Source of the DNA: Arenibacter sp. 6A1
Lineage (GTDB): Bacteria > Bacteroidota > Bacteroidia > Flavobacteriales > Flavobacteriaceae
Direction of reading: 5' to 3'
Length of the DNA stretch: 64,000 nucleotides
Assembly: GCF_012272855.1 (NCBI RefSeq)
Contig: NZ_JAAXCQ010000003.1
Span: 186,001-250,000, forward strand
The stretch's first letter is position 1. Every line of letters begins with the position of its first letter. The notes below the pieces were generated by a model. It had not been told where the DNA came from, did no database searches, and saw only the letters and a list, made by a program, of their open reading frames with translations. Positions 8,345 through 17,105 of this stretch are shown piece after piece. The translations under genes and the position numbers were made by a program.

Positions 8345-9598
8345 ATGGCATATTTATTTACCTCAGAATCGGTTAGTGAGGGACACCCAGATAAAATAGC
8401 AGATCAAATTAGCGATGCCTTATTAGATAACTTTTTGGCATTTGATCCTGATAGCAAAGTAGCTTGTGAAACATTAGTAACCACAGGACAAGTAGTCTTG
8501 GCCGGGGAAGTAAAAAGTCACACCTACTTAGATGTGCAGCAAATAGCTAGAGACGTAATTAACAGAATTGGATATACCAATGGCGATTATAAATTTAGTG
8601 GCGACTCTTGTGGTGTTATTTCTTTAATACACGAGCAATCACAAGAAATCAACCAAGGTGTAGATCGTGGTACTAAGGAAGAGCAAGGCGCAGGTGATCA
8701 GGGGATGATGTTTGGTTATGCTACCAAGGAAACCGAAAACTACATGCCCTTGGCATTGGATATTTCCCATAAAATATTACAGGTATTGGCAGATTTGAGA
8801 CGTGAAGGGAAAGCAATATCCTATTTACGACCAGATGCCAAGGCCCAGGTAACCATAGAGTATTCTGACGACAATATACCACAGCGTATAGATACTATTG
8901 TAGTGTCTACCCAACACGATGAGTTTGGAGAAGATGAGGAGATGTTGGCGAAAATTAAGGAGGATATTTTATCCATTCTTATACCAAGGGTAAAGGAACA
9001 ATTACCAGCGAACATTCAGTTGTTGTTTAACGATACTATTACCTATCATATCAACCCTACCGGGAAGTTTGTAATTGGTGGTCCTCATGGGGATACCGGT
9101 TTAACCGGAAGAAAGATCATCGTAGATACCTACGGGGGTAAAGGTGCCCATGGTGGTGGTGCTTTCAGTGGAAAGGATCCGAGCAAGGTAGATCGTAGTG
9201 CGGCCTATGCTGCAAGACATGCCGCCAAGAATTTGGTAGCCGCAGGGGTAGCCGACGAAATATTGGTGCAGGTAAGTTATGCTATTGGAGTGGTAGAGCC
9301 AACTTCGATATTTGTAGATACTTATGGTACTTCTAAGGTTGCTCTTAGCGATGGTGCCATTGCGGAAAAAGTCGCGCAATTGTTCGATATGCGTCCTTTT
9401 GCCATCGAAGAACGTTTAAAATTAAGAAATCCAATATATTTGGAATCTGCCGCTTACGGTCATATGGGGAAAGAGCCTAAAACAGTTACTAAGGTTTTTG
9501 AATCGCCCTATAACGGTAGAATAGAAAAGGAAGTGGAATTGTTTACCTGGGAAAAACTAGATGCCCTGGATTTGGTGAAAAAAGCATTTAATTTATAA
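8345..9598 (+). CDS. metK: S-adenosylmethionine synthetase
   Basis: Makes SAM from methionine and ATP in the cytoplasm. The 417-residue protein has [18 protein letters not shown] near residue 10, the flexible-loop segment [12 protein letters not shown] near 117, [20 protein letters not shown] near 245 and the phosphate-binding [19 protein letters not shown] near 270. It is slightly longer than the E. coli enzyme, which is usual for Bacteroidota. The gene stands alone behind its own promoter and a 200-base leader. That leader resembles a SAM-sensing RNA, so product feedback on synthesis is the likely control. It opens the sulfur and methionine region of the window. Confidence 0.97.
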   Translation: MAYLFTSESVSEGHPDKIADQISDALLDNFLAFDPDSKVACETLVTTGQVVLAGEVKSHTYLDVQQIARDVINRIGYTNGDYKFSGDSCGVISLIHEQSQEINQGVDRGTKEEQGAGDQGMMFGYATKETENYMPLALDISHKILQVLADLRREGKAISYLRPDAKAQVTIEYSDDNIPQRIDTIVVSTQHDEFGEDEEMLAKIKEDILSILIPRVKEQLPANIQLLFNDTITYHINPTGKFVIGGPHGDTGLTGRKIIVDTYGGKGAHGGGAFSGKDPSKVDRSAAYAARHAAKNLVAAGVADEILVQVSYAIGVVEPTSIFVDTYGTSKVALSDGAIAEKVAQLFDMRPFAIEERLKLRNPIYLESAAYGHMGKEPKTVTKVFESPYNGRIEKEVELFTWEKLDALDLVKKAFNL

Positions 9599-9637
9599 AT
9601 TATAGGCAAAAGTTAGGAGATTAAAATTTTCCGTGCC

Positions 9638-9645
9638 TATATTTG
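9638..9645 (+). promoter_or_regulatory. -7 element of the metY riboswitch transcript
   Basis: TATATTTG matches TAnnTTTG. It lies 30 bases before the 5' strand of the SAM-I P1 stem, so transcription would start just ahead of the aptamer. The -33 element is weak. Confidence 0.6.
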
Positions 9646-9675
9646 TAATCACAAAGTTCAAACACTTATTGAATT

Positions 9676-9813
9676 GTTATCAAGAAAGGTGGAGGGAATA
9701 GACCCTTTGAAACCTTAGCAACCCTTTGCCACAATATGCAATGAAGGTGCTAAATTCTATTCGAAAAGGAGATCATCATTGGTGAACTCTAAATGTTTTT
9801 CGGAATAGATAAC
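9676..9813 (+). promoter_or_regulatory. SAM-I (S-box) riboswitch upstream of metY
   Basis: The aptamer shows the conserved SAM-I order. GTTATCAAGAAAGGTGGAGGG opens it (P1 strand and K-turn side; first base at 9676). Then come GACCCTTTGAAACCTTAGCAA, the P3 region, AAGGTGCTAAATTC, a long P4 arm, and GATAAC (9808-9813), which closes P1 by pairing with GTTAT. It lies 131 bases before the metY start. The expression platform is not obvious: the AATTAC/GTAATT hairpin at about 9819-9835 followed by a T-rich stretch is only a weak terminator candidate. Confidence 0.93.
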
Positions 9814-9943
9814 GATCAAATTACTTTCCGTAATTTTCACTTTCTTTTTAGCTTTTTGATTTTATGATAGTGCGCAGTGCGCAATTGTCTGTTTTGAATT
9901 TTTAACTTATATATTTTAATAATTTAAAAAAAACAATAAAATC

Positions 9944-11239
9944 ATGAGTACTCAAAAATTTGCAACCAACGCTTTACATGCCGGTCACGACACTAATTTA
10001 ACCGGAGGTACAAGAGCAGTGCCTATTTATCAAAATACGGCTTATGTTTTTAATGATACCGACCATGCTGCCGGGCTTTTCAATTTATCGCAACCTGGTT
10101 ATATCTATACTAGATTGAACAACCCTACCAACGATGTTTTAGAACAGCGTTTAGCCGCTTTAGAAGGTGGAATTGGTAGTGTCGTAACTGCTTCTGGTAC
10201 TGCGGCCATATCTACCGCTTTATTGGTATTGTTAAAGGCAGGTGATCATATTGTAGCTTCTAGCAGTTTGTATGGAGGAACCTATAATTTATTGGCGGTT
10301 ACCCTACCTAGAGTTGGAATTACGACCACTTTTGTAGATCCGTCAGATGCCGCTAACTTTACCGATGCTATCCAAGAAAACACTAGGGCTATTTTTGTAG
10401 AATCTCTTGGGAATCCAAAATTGGACGTATTAGATCTTAAGGCTATTTCTGAGGAGGCTAAAAAAGCTAAATTGCCGTTTATTGTAGATAATACTGTAGC
10501 TACTACAGCTTTAGTAAAGCCTATAGAGCACGGAGCAAACATTGTAATACACTCCTTGACAAAATATGTAAATGGTAACGGAACGGCTATGGGCGGCGTT
10601 ATTATCGATGCCGGTACTTTTGATTGGAGCAGTGGTAAATTCCCGGAATTTACGGAACCTTCACCAGGATACCACGGTTTAGTTTACCACGATGCCTTGG
10701 GGGCAGCAGCCTTTATTGCTAAGGTAAGAATAGAAGGTCTTAGAGATCTTGGGGCGGCATTGAGCCCTTTTAATGCATTTCAGATCATACAAGGTTTAGA
10801 GACTTTGGAGCTTCGTATTAAAAAACACAGTGAGAACGCCTTGACACTTGCCCAATGGTTAGAAAGCAGAGAAGAGGTTGAATGGGTTAATTACCCCGGA
10901 CTAGCTTCGAGCCCATATAATGAGTTGGCGAAAAAATATTTGCCAAAAGGGCAAAGTGGTATCGTTACTTTTGGTGTAAAAGGAGGATTTGAATCTGCAA
11001 AGAAAGTTGTAGATCAAACTAAACTATTCTCTTTATTGGCCAATATTGGGGATTCTAAGTCATTAATAATTCACCCAGCTAGTACTACGCACCAACAATT
11101 GGATGAAAATGCACAGAAAACTACTGGTGTGAGTCCAGATTTAATTCGTTTATGTGTTGGTTTGGAGGATATAGAGGATATTAAAGCTGATTTAGAGCAG
11201 GCGTTTACAGCTATAGACAAATCGGTTTTAACAAAATAA
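9944..11239 (+). CDS. metY: O-acetylhomoserine sulfhydrylase (PLP-dependent)
   Basis: Makes homocysteine from O-acetylhomoserine and sulfide, the direct sulfhydrylation route. The 431-residue length is typical of MetY and longer than cystathionine-type enzymes. Motifs: YIYTRLNNPTNDVLEQRLA near residue 50, TASGTAAISTALL near 85, and the PLP-binding lysine in HSLTKYVNGNGTAMGG (about Lys207). The AHKYLPKG-like segment is LAKKYLPKGQSGIVTFGVKGG. The C-terminus carries HPASTTHQQL. A SAM-I riboswitch precedes it, so expression should fall when SAM is plentiful. The fused gene making its substrate follows after a hairpin terminator. A second enzyme of the same fold, MetZ-like, lies 3.6 kb downstream. 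Confidence 0.93.
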   Translation: MSTQKFATNALHAGHDTNLTGGTRAVPIYQNTAYVFNDTDHAAGLFNLSQPGYIYTRLNNPTNDVLEQRLAALEGGIGSVVTASGTAAISTALLVLLKAGDHIVASSSLYGGTYNLLAVTLPRVGITTTFVDPSDAANFTDAIQENTRAIFVESLGNPKLDVLDLKAISEEAKKAKLPFIVDNTVATTALVKPIEHGANIVIHSLTKYVNGNGTAMGGVIIDAGTFDWSSGKFPEFTEPSPGYHGLVYHDALGAAAFIAKVRIEGLRDLGAALSPFNAFQIIQGLETLELRIKKHSENALTLAQWLESREEVEWVNYPGLASSPYNELAKKYLPKGQSGIVTFGVKGGFESAKKVVDQTKLFSLLANIGDSKSLIIHPASTTHQQLDENAQKTTGVSPDLIRLCVGLEDIEDIKADLEQAFTAIDKSVLTK

Positions 11240-11287
11240 TCACTCGGCCCGTGGTTGGGAATCAACCCGGCTAATGTGAATAATACT

Positions 11288-11335
11288 TGGGAGTGCCTTT
11301 GGAAGCAGTTCTTGTAAAAGGTACTCCCTGTTTTT
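11288..11335 (+). terminator. Hairpin terminator between metY and the fused thrA-type gene
   Basis: GGGAGTGCCTTT pairs with AAAGGTACTCCC (one G-T pair) around a 16-base loop and is followed by TGTTTTT. It may only partly stop transcription, since no strong promoter was seen before the next gene. Confidence 0.7.
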
Positions 11336-11386
11336 ACCAAAACACCCATATTTAGAATTACAAATATTTATACGCACACACAATCC

Positions 11387-14300
11387 ATGCTACAACAACT
11401 TACCCTTAGCAATTACGTTACTATTAGCGGCTTTTCGTTAGATATTACTTTGTCTTATGAGGTCTTCGGACGTCCCTTACATTCGGCGCCAATTATAATG
11501 GTTAATCATGCCCTGACCGGGAATTCGACCGTTGCCGGAGACAAGGGGTGGTGGACTACCTTAATAGGGGAAGGCAAATGTATAGATACCAATAAATATA
11601 CTATTCTTTGTTTTAATATACCCGGAAACGGTTATGACGGATTTGTTATAGAAGAATATAAGGAATTTGTAGCTAAGGATATTGCGAAAATATTTCTTTT
11701 AGGGCTAGAGACCTTAAAAGTAACCAAACTATACTGCCTTATTGGAGGTTCTTTGGGAGGAGGAATAGCTTGGGAAATGGCCGCCATAGATCCAACCCTT
11801 ACCCAACATCTTATTCCTGTGGCTTCCGATTGGAAGTCTACTGATTGGCTGATAGCGAATTGTCAAATACAAGAGCAGTTTTTGGTCAATTCTAAAAAGC
11901 CCGTTCACGACGCCCGTATGCACGCTATGTTGTGTTACAGGACGCCCGAATCTTTTAAGGAGCGTTTTAAAAGAAGCACCAATGAGGAGCTAAAGGTTTT
12001 TAACGTAGAAAGCTGGCTTACCCATCATGGTGAAAAACTTCAGCAACGTTTTCAGTTATCGGCTTATAAATTAATGAATCAATTGTTAAAAACCATCGAC
12101 ATTACTCGGGATGGAGAAGAGGCTTTTATCAATCTTCAAAATAGTAAAACCAATATACATATTATTGGGGTAGATTCTGATTTGTTCTTTACAGCCCAAG
12201 AAAATAAGGATACTTTTAAAAAATTAGCCCAAGCCAATAGCAATGTTACCTATGGGGAAATAAATTCTCTACATGGTCACGATGCCTTTTTATTAGAGTT
12301 TAACCAAATGGAAGAGCTGCTTAAAGGGGTATTTGAACGCAATGGCAAAGCTAAAAAGATCAAAGTTTTAAAATTTGGAGGAAAATCTTTGGCAAATGGC
12401 GAAGGATTGGACACTGTGCTACAAATTGTTGGTGATAAGATTAGCGAAGGAGGACATTTGGCGATGGTGCTTTCGGCAAGGAACAAGGCTACCGATGAAT
12501 TGGAATCCCTATTAGAAAAAGCAGCTAAAGGAAAAGATTATCACAAAGGCTTTGAGGATTTTAAAAAATATCAACAATACAATATTGAAAACGTAGATCT
12601 TTCGCAAGAATTTAATGCTTTGTTAAGATTGTTTGAAGGGGTTGCCCTTCTAGGAGATTACAGCTTAAAAATTAAAGATCAGGTGTTGGCCTATGGCGAG
12701 CTTCTTTCTGCAAAAACAGTAACAGCTCTATTAGTATCGAAAGGGGTGAAGGCAAAGTTTATAGACTCTAGGGAGCTTATAAAAACAGATGCCAATTTTG
12801 GAGATGCCAAGGTGTTGGAAGCTATTTCCAAAGAGAATGTTACTCGGGAATTTGCAAGCTTGGGAGCATATGATGTGGTAGTGACTACCGGTTTTATTTC
12901 ATCTACACTAGCGAATGAAACCACTACCTTGGGTAGAAACGGTAGTAATTATTCTGCCGCCTTGTTAGCCAATTACTTAAATGCCGAAGAGTTGCAGAAC
13001 TATACGCATGTAGACGGTATTTTTACGGCGAATCCTGATTTGGTATCCGATGCAAAAAGAATTTCGGAACTATCCTATAGCGAAGCCAATGAATTGGCCA
13101 ATTTTGGCGCCAATATTTTACATGCCAAAACGATTATTCCTTTGATAGAAAAGAATATTCCACTTAGGATCCTAAATACTTTTAACGGGGACAATGAAGG
13201 TACATTAATCAGTGCCAAAACGAGTAAGGAGGGTATAAAATCGCTCTCTGTGATTGAAAATATGGCCTTGATTAATTTGGAAGGTCGTGGTTTATTGGGG
13301 AAAGTAGGGGTCGATGCCCGTATTTTTAGAGCCTTGGGGAATAATAATATTAGTGTTAGTATTATCTCACAGGGATCTTCGGAGAGAGGAATCGGTTTGG
13401 TGGTAGATGCCAAAAATGCGGCCTTGGCAAAATCGTGCTTGGAAGAAGAATTCCAAACCGATTTTCAACTTCAGGATATCAATAATATCACCGTGGTAGA
13501 TCAGGTATCCGTGGTTTCTATTGTAGGACAGGATCTGAGTACTTTTCACAAGCCGTATAATGCTTTGATAAAAAACCAGATAGTGCCTCTTTTGTTCAAT
13601 AATACCATTTCGGGGAAGAACGTGAGTTTGGTACTTAAGAAAACGGATTTAACCAAGGCCCTTAACGTAATGCACGGGCAGATCTTTGGCTTCAGCAAAA
13701 AGGTGAATATTGCCATATTTGGACATGGGACCGTAGGGGGGACCTTAATTGACCAAATCTTGAAATCGAATGCAACCATAGAAAAACGCAAGGGAGTTCA
13801 TTTAAATGTATTTGCCGTTGCCAATTCTAAAAAGGTGTTGTTGGAAAAGAATGGTATTTCTGAAAATTGGAAGGCTGGTTTAGAGACAAAGGCTGTTCCT
13901 TATACTTTAAAGGATGTTTTTGCCTATGCAAAAGCCAATCATTTAGAGAACCTTATCGCTGTTGATAATACGGCCAATAAGGATTTTGTAGCACATTATA
14001 TCGAATTTGTAGAAAACGGTTTCGACTTGGTGTCATCCAATAAAATTGCCAATACACTCGACTTTGATTATTACCAAGACCTAAGAGAGGTATTGGCTAA
14101 AAACCAGAAACAATACTTGTACGAAACCAATGTGGGAGCAGGGCTACCATTGATAGATACTATTAAGTTGTTGCATTTATCTGGCGAGAATATTACAAGG
14201 ATAAAAGGAGTGTTCTCTGGATCTTTGAGCTATATATTTAATACCTTTTCGGAAAAAGAAGCCCAGTTTTCCGAAATCTTAAAGGAGGCGATGGAAAAAG

Positions 14301-14773
14301 GATTTACAGAACCAGACCCTCGAGAGGACCTTTCTGGGAATGATGTGGGCAGAAAATTATTGATTTTAGCCAGGGAACTCGATTTGCGAAATGAATTTTC
14401 CGATATCAATATTGAGAACCTTATTCCCGAGGCTTTACAGGGAGGTGATGTAAAAGAGTTTTTAGCTCATTTGAATGTCTTGGACGAAAAGTTCAGTGCG
14501 ATAAAGAAGGCGCAAAAACCAGATCATGTTCTTAGGTATATAGGGGACCTGTCTGGGGACCTACAAAGGGAAAAAGGAAACCTAGACGTACAATTGGTGT
14601 CGGTGCCAAAAGAGAGTGCGCTAGGACAAATAAAAGGATCCGATTCTATTATTGAAATTTATACGGAGTCATACGGAGAGCATCCTTTGGTAATACAAGG
14701 GGCAGGTGCCGGGGCTGCCGTAACGGCAAGAGGTGTTTTTGGAGATATTCTAAGGATCGCAGAGAAAGGTTAA
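11387..14773 (+). CDS. thrA: Trifunctional fusion: homoserine O-acetyltransferase-like domain, aspartokinase and homoserine dehydrogenase
   Basis: One 1128-residue frame without a break. Residues 1-320 are an alpha/beta hydrolase of the homoserine acyltransferase type. They show nucleophile elbow IGGSLGGGIAWEMA, an Asp in GVDSDLFFTAQE and a His in SLHGHDAFLLE, a complete triad. Residues 325-760 are aspartokinase (KVLKFGGKSLANGE, TTLGRNGSNYSAALLA) with ACT domains (LINLEGRGLLGKVGVDARI). Residues 770-1128 are homoserine dehydrogenase (IAIFGHGTVGGTLID, YETNVGAGLPLIDT, GFTEPDPREDLSGNDVGRKL). The protein thus contains the first and third steps from aspartate to homoserine and the activation of homoserine for MetY. 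The dehydrogenase product feeds the N-terminal domain, so channelling is plausible but unproven. Acetyl rather than succinyl donor is inferred from metY next door. Confidence 0.93.
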   Translation: MLQQLTLSNYVTISGFSLDITLSYEVFGRPLHSAPIIMVNHALTGNSTVAGDKGWWTTLIGEGKCIDTNKYTILCFNIPGNGYDGFVIEEYKEFVAKDIAKIFLLGLETLKVTKLYCLIGGSLGGGIAWEMAAIDPTLTQHLIPVASDWKSTDWLIANCQIQEQFLVNSKKPVHDARMHAMLCYRTPESFKERFKRSTNEELKVFNVESWLTHHGEKLQQRFQLSAYKLMNQLLKTIDITRDGEEAFINLQNSKTNIHIIGVDSDLFFTAQENKDTFKKLAQANSNVTYGEINSLHGHDAFLLEFNQMEELLKGVFERNGKAKKIKVLKFGGKSLANGEGLDTVLQIVGDKISEGGHLAMVLSARNKATDELESLLEKAAKGKDYHKGFEDFKKYQQYNIENVDLSQEFNALLRLFEGVALLGDYSLKIKDQVLAYGELLSAKTVTALLVSKGVKAKFIDSRELIKTDANFGDAKVLEAISKENVTREFASLGAYDVVVTTGFISSTLANETTTLGRNGSNYSAALLANYLNAEELQNYTHVDGIFTANPDLVSDAKRISELSYSEANELANFGANILHAKTIIPLIEKNIPLRILNTFNGDNEGTLISAKTSKEGIKSLSVIENMALINLEGRGLLGKVGVDARIFRALGNNNISVSIISQGSSERGIGLVVDAKNAALAKSCLEEEFQTDFQLQDINNITVVDQVSVVSIVGQDLSTFHKPYNALIKNQIVPLLFNNTISGKNVSLVLKKTDLTKALNVMHGQIFGFSKKVNIAIFGHGTVGGTLIDQILKSNATIEKRKGVHLNVFAVANSKKVLLEKNGISENWKAGLETKAVPYTLKDVFAYAKANHLENLIAVDNTANKDFVAHYIEFVENGFDLVSSNKIANTLDFDYYQDLREVLAKNQKQYLYETNVGAGLPLIDTIKLLHLSGENITRIKGVFSGSLSYIFNTFSEKEAQFSEILKEAMEKGFTEPDPREDLSGNDVGRKLLILARELDLRNEFSDINIENLIPEALQGGDVKEFLAHLNVLDEKFSAIKKAQKPDHVLRYIGDLSGDLQREKGNLDVQLVSVPKESALGQIKGSDSIIEIYTESYGEHPLVIQGAGAGAAVTARGVFGDILRIAEKG

Positions 14774-14796
14774 TTACCTGCTAAATTAATTGAAGT

Positions 14797-14825
14797 GGTG
14801 CTCCTTGGGGCACCATGGATTTTTA
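14797..14825 (+). terminator. Weak hairpin after the fused gene
   Basis: GGTGCTCC and GGGGCACC can pair (one G-T pair) with a tight loop, followed after ATGGA by TTTTTAA. The T-run is set back, so termination may be partial. Confidence 0.4.
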
Positions 14826-14845
14826 ATAAGTAGAAATAGACAAAA

Positions 14846-16027
14846 ATGAGTGAAATGAAAAAAAGATATGAGTTCGAAACAGAAGCAATACGTACTCAAA
14901 TAGAGCGTACCAAATTCTTAGAACATTCGGCTCCAATATATATGACTTCTAGTTTTGTGTTTGAAGATGCGGAAGATATGCGCGCTTCATTTGCAGAAGA
15001 GAAAGATCGTAATGTATACTCTAGATATAGTAACCCTAATTCTTCGGAATTTATAGACAAGGTCTGTAAAATGGAAGGAGCCGAGGCAGGTTTTGCATTT
15101 TCCTCGGGAATGGCGGCGGTGTTTTCGACCTTTGCCGCATTATTGAATAGCGGGGATCATGTAATTTCTGCGCGTAGTATTTTTGGATCTACCCATACGT
15201 TACTGACTCAATTTTTGCCCAAATGGAATATTTCGACCTCTTATTTTGAGATCGATGCCTTGGACGAAATTGATGCCATGGTTGGCCCGAACACTAAAGT
15301 TCTTTATGCAGAAACCCCTACCAATCCTGGAGTCGATGTGCTAGATCTAGAAGTCTTGGGAGCCATAGCCAAAAAGCACAACCTATTATTGATCATTGAT
15401 AATTGTTTTGCTTCACCTTACTTGCAACAGCCTATAAAATTTGGCGCCGATTTGGTCATCCATTCTGGTACCAAACTTATGGATGGTCAGGGCAGGGTCT
15501 TGGCAGGAATTACCGTGGGGAGTGCCGAATTGATCGATAAAGTGTACCGGTTTTCTAGAATTACGGGTCCGGCATTGTCGCCTTTTAATGCTTGGATACT
15601 CTCTAAAAGTTTGGAGACCCTTGCCCTTCGTGTTGACAAACATTGCGCTAATGCATTGAAATTAGCCGAATTCTTAGAATCTCATCCAAAGGTAAATTGG
15701 GTGAAATACCCATTCTTAAAATCACACCCTCAATATGAGGTGGCTAAAAAACAAATGAAAGCAGGTGGATGTGTCTTAGCTTTTGAAGTTAAGGGAGGGA
15801 TAGAAGCTGGAGAAAAATTCTTTAATGCTATAAAACTACTTTCATTGTCGGCCAATTTAGGCGATTCTAGAAGTATCGTTACGCATCCGGCCTCTACCAC
15901 GCATAGCAAGCTGTCTCAAGAAGACAGGCTAGCCGTTGGTATTACTGGCGGTACCGTACGTGTTTCTGTAGGCTTGGAACATATAAATGACATTATACAG
16001 GATGTAGAACAGGCGTTGGCCCATTAG
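14846..16027 (+). CDS. metZ: O-succinylhomoserine sulfhydrylase-like trans-sulfuration enzyme
   Basis: A 393-residue PLP enzyme of the Cys/Met metabolism family. It has YSRYSNPNSSEFIDKVCKMEG near residue 52, FSSGMAAVFSTFAALL near 86, AETPTNPGVDVLDL near 153, and the PLP lysine in HSGTKLMDGQGRVLAG (about Lys210). The DGQGRVLAG stretch after the lysine is characteristic of MetZ rather than MetB or MetC. It could use acetyl- or succinylhomoserine with sulfide. With metY nearby the two may differ in substrate or in conditions of use. Only 72 bases separate it from the fused gene, so the two are probably co-transcribed. Confidence 0.85.
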   Translation: MSEMKKRYEFETEAIRTQIERTKFLEHSAPIYMTSSFVFEDAEDMRASFAEEKDRNVYSRYSNPNSSEFIDKVCKMEGAEAGFAFSSGMAAVFSTFAALLNSGDHVISARSIFGSTHTLLTQFLPKWNISTSYFEIDALDEIDAMVGPNTKVLYAETPTNPGVDVLDLEVLGAIAKKHNLLLIIDNCFASPYLQQPIKFGADLVIHSGTKLMDGQGRVLAGITVGSAELIDKVYRFSRITGPALSPFNAWILSKSLETLALRVDKHCANALKLAEFLESHPKVNWVKYPFLKSHPQYEVAKKQMKAGGCVLAFEVKGGIEAGEKFFNAIKLLSLSANLGDSRSIVTHPASTTHSKLSQEDRLAVGITGGTVRVSVGLEHINDIIQDVEQALAH

Positions 16028-16169
16028 TTCTAGTCCGATACAGTGTTAATGACCTGTTTATTTTAAAGTAGGTATAGGCTTAGGCCTAATAGGAAGCGGA
16101 AATTATCGCAGTAAATTTGGTATTCGAATTAAAATGGCGATAATTTCCGAATTTCCTTATCTTCGTGCC

Positions 16170-16580
16170 ATGCTTTCAAAAAAGACTAAATACGGATTAA
16201 AAGCACTGACCTTTTTGGCAACACAAAAGGATCAACAGCCTGTGCAGATTTCTGAAATTGCCAAACAGGAGAATATTTCTCAAAAGTTTTTGGAAAGTAT
16301 CCTATTAACATTACGTAAATCGGGCGTTTTGGGTTCCAAGAAAGGAAAAGGAGGAGGTTACTACCTTATAAAGGACCCTGCCGATATTTCTATGACTACG
16401 GTAATGCGTGTTTTGGAAGGTCCCATCGCTATGGTACCCTGTGTCAGTCTCAATTTTTATGAAAAATGTAGCGATTGCCCTAGTGAAGAAAGTTGTTCTG
16501 TACATAAATTGATGCTACAGGTACGCGATAGTACTTTGGAGGTTTTTAGGAATACAACCTTGGCCGACTTAGTGCCGTAA
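16170..16580 (+). CDS. Rrf2 family transcriptional regulator (Fe-S or cysteine-sensing type)
   Basis: A 136-residue winged-helix protein starting MLSKKTKYGLKALTFLA, the typical Rrf2 opening. It contains the recognition helix region ISQKFLESILLTLRKSGVLGSKKGKGGGYYL. The frame is open to an ATG at 16134, but 16170 fits the family. Toward the C-terminus it has four cysteines in CVSLNFYEKCSDCPSEESC, a pattern like the cluster loop of IscR and NsrR, so an Fe-S cluster is possible. It sits between metZ and the sulfate assimilation operon. Two matching 21-bp sites flank the operon promoter. A role as regulator of cysteine or sulfate assimilation (CymR-like) is inferred from this position. Confidence 0.88.
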   Translation: MLSKKTKYGLKALTFLATQKDQQPVQISEIAKQENISQKFLESILLTLRKSGVLGSKKGKGGGYYLIKDPADISMTTVMRVLEGPIAMVPCVSLNFYEKCSDCPSEESCSVHKLMLQVRDSTLEVFRNTTLADLVP

Positions 16581-16686
16581 TCCGTTTATATCCTTCATAA
16601 TATCATCTAATTAGCTTCCGAAACTTTATAAAAGTCTTAAAAACTTGTTTAGGATTTATTAAATATTTGCGTCAATTTTTATTAAT

Positions 16687-16707
16687 CTACTAAAACTATA
16701 GGGTAAT
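16687..16707 (+). promoter_or_regulatory. Upstream putative Rrf2 operator of the sulfate operon
   Basis: CTACTAAAACTATAGGGTAAT is found here, and a near copy, CTATTAAACCGATAGGGTAAT, lies exactly 80 bases downstream (16767). Seventeen of 21 positions agree. The two copies flank the likely promoter. Confidence 0.55.
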
Positions 16708-16752
16708 CGGGAAATTAATTGGCTTTTAGTGTGGTCGATTGAAAAAAACATT

Positions 16753-16760
16753 TACTTTTG
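16753..16760 (+). promoter_or_regulatory. -7 element of the sulfate assimilation operon
   Basis: TACTTTTG matches TAnnTTTG. The -33 element is weak (a TTTTAG lies upstream), which would suit an activator- or regulator-dependent promoter. Transcription would start near 16767, inside the downstream repeat. Confidence 0.6.
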
Positions 16761-16766
16761 CTTACT

Positions 16767-16787
16767 CTATTAAACCGATAGGGTAAT
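16767..16787 (+). promoter_or_regulatory. Downstream putative Rrf2 operator of the sulfate operon
   Basis: The second copy of the 21-bp repeat. It begins seven bases after the -7 element, so a bound protein would cover the transcription start and first bases of the message, as expected for repression. Confidence 0.55.
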
Positions 16788-16805
16788 AAGTAAAACGTTT
16801 TTTAA

Positions 16806-17069
16806 ATGATTGCTGAACAATTCATCACCAAAAATAATACTGCCACAAAAAGCTATAAAGCTGACAGGCATTCTGAAAACCCAAAAAGGAGTATTGTAAA
16901 ATCCATAAGTTGGAGGTTCATTGGTACTTTGGATACCATTGTTATCTCTTGGGTCGTAACAGGTACCTTAAGTGTTGCATTTTCCATTGGGGCAGTAGAG
17001 TTGTTTACAAAAATGATTCTTTATTTTTTCCATGAAAGAATATGGGACAGAATTAGTTGGGGAAAGTAG
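16806..17069 (+). CDS. DUF2061 small membrane protein
   Basis: An 87-residue protein. After a polar N-terminus of about 28 residues comes the DUF2061 core, RSIVKSISWRFIGTLDTIV, two hydrophobic segments (about 40-58 and 63-75) and HERIWDRISWGK at the end. The domain has no known function. In Bacteroidota it is often found in sulfate assimilation clusters, sometimes fused to CysC or CysD-type proteins. Here it is the first gene of that operon, 36 bases before cysH, which suggests a membrane-linked accessory role in sulfur uptake or assimilation. This is inference from position only. Confidence 0.85.
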   Translation: MIAEQFITKNNTATKSYKADRHSENPKRSIVKSISWRFIGTLDTIVISWVVTGTLSVAFSIGAVELFTKMILYFFHERIWDRISWGK

Positions 17070-17105
17070 AAGGGATTAATTAAAAACATTAAAGCATCGG
17101 AACAA

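Noticed and set aside
9866-9886. TGCGCAGTGCGCA hairpin after the metY riboswitch as a terminator
   Set aside because: The two 6-base palindromes leave only a short stem with no T-run directly after; at most part of another structure.
11240-11386. A Thr/Met leader-peptide attenuator before the fused aspartokinase gene, by analogy with thrL
   Set aside because: A terminator is present, but no short frame rich in Thr, Ile or Met precedes it.
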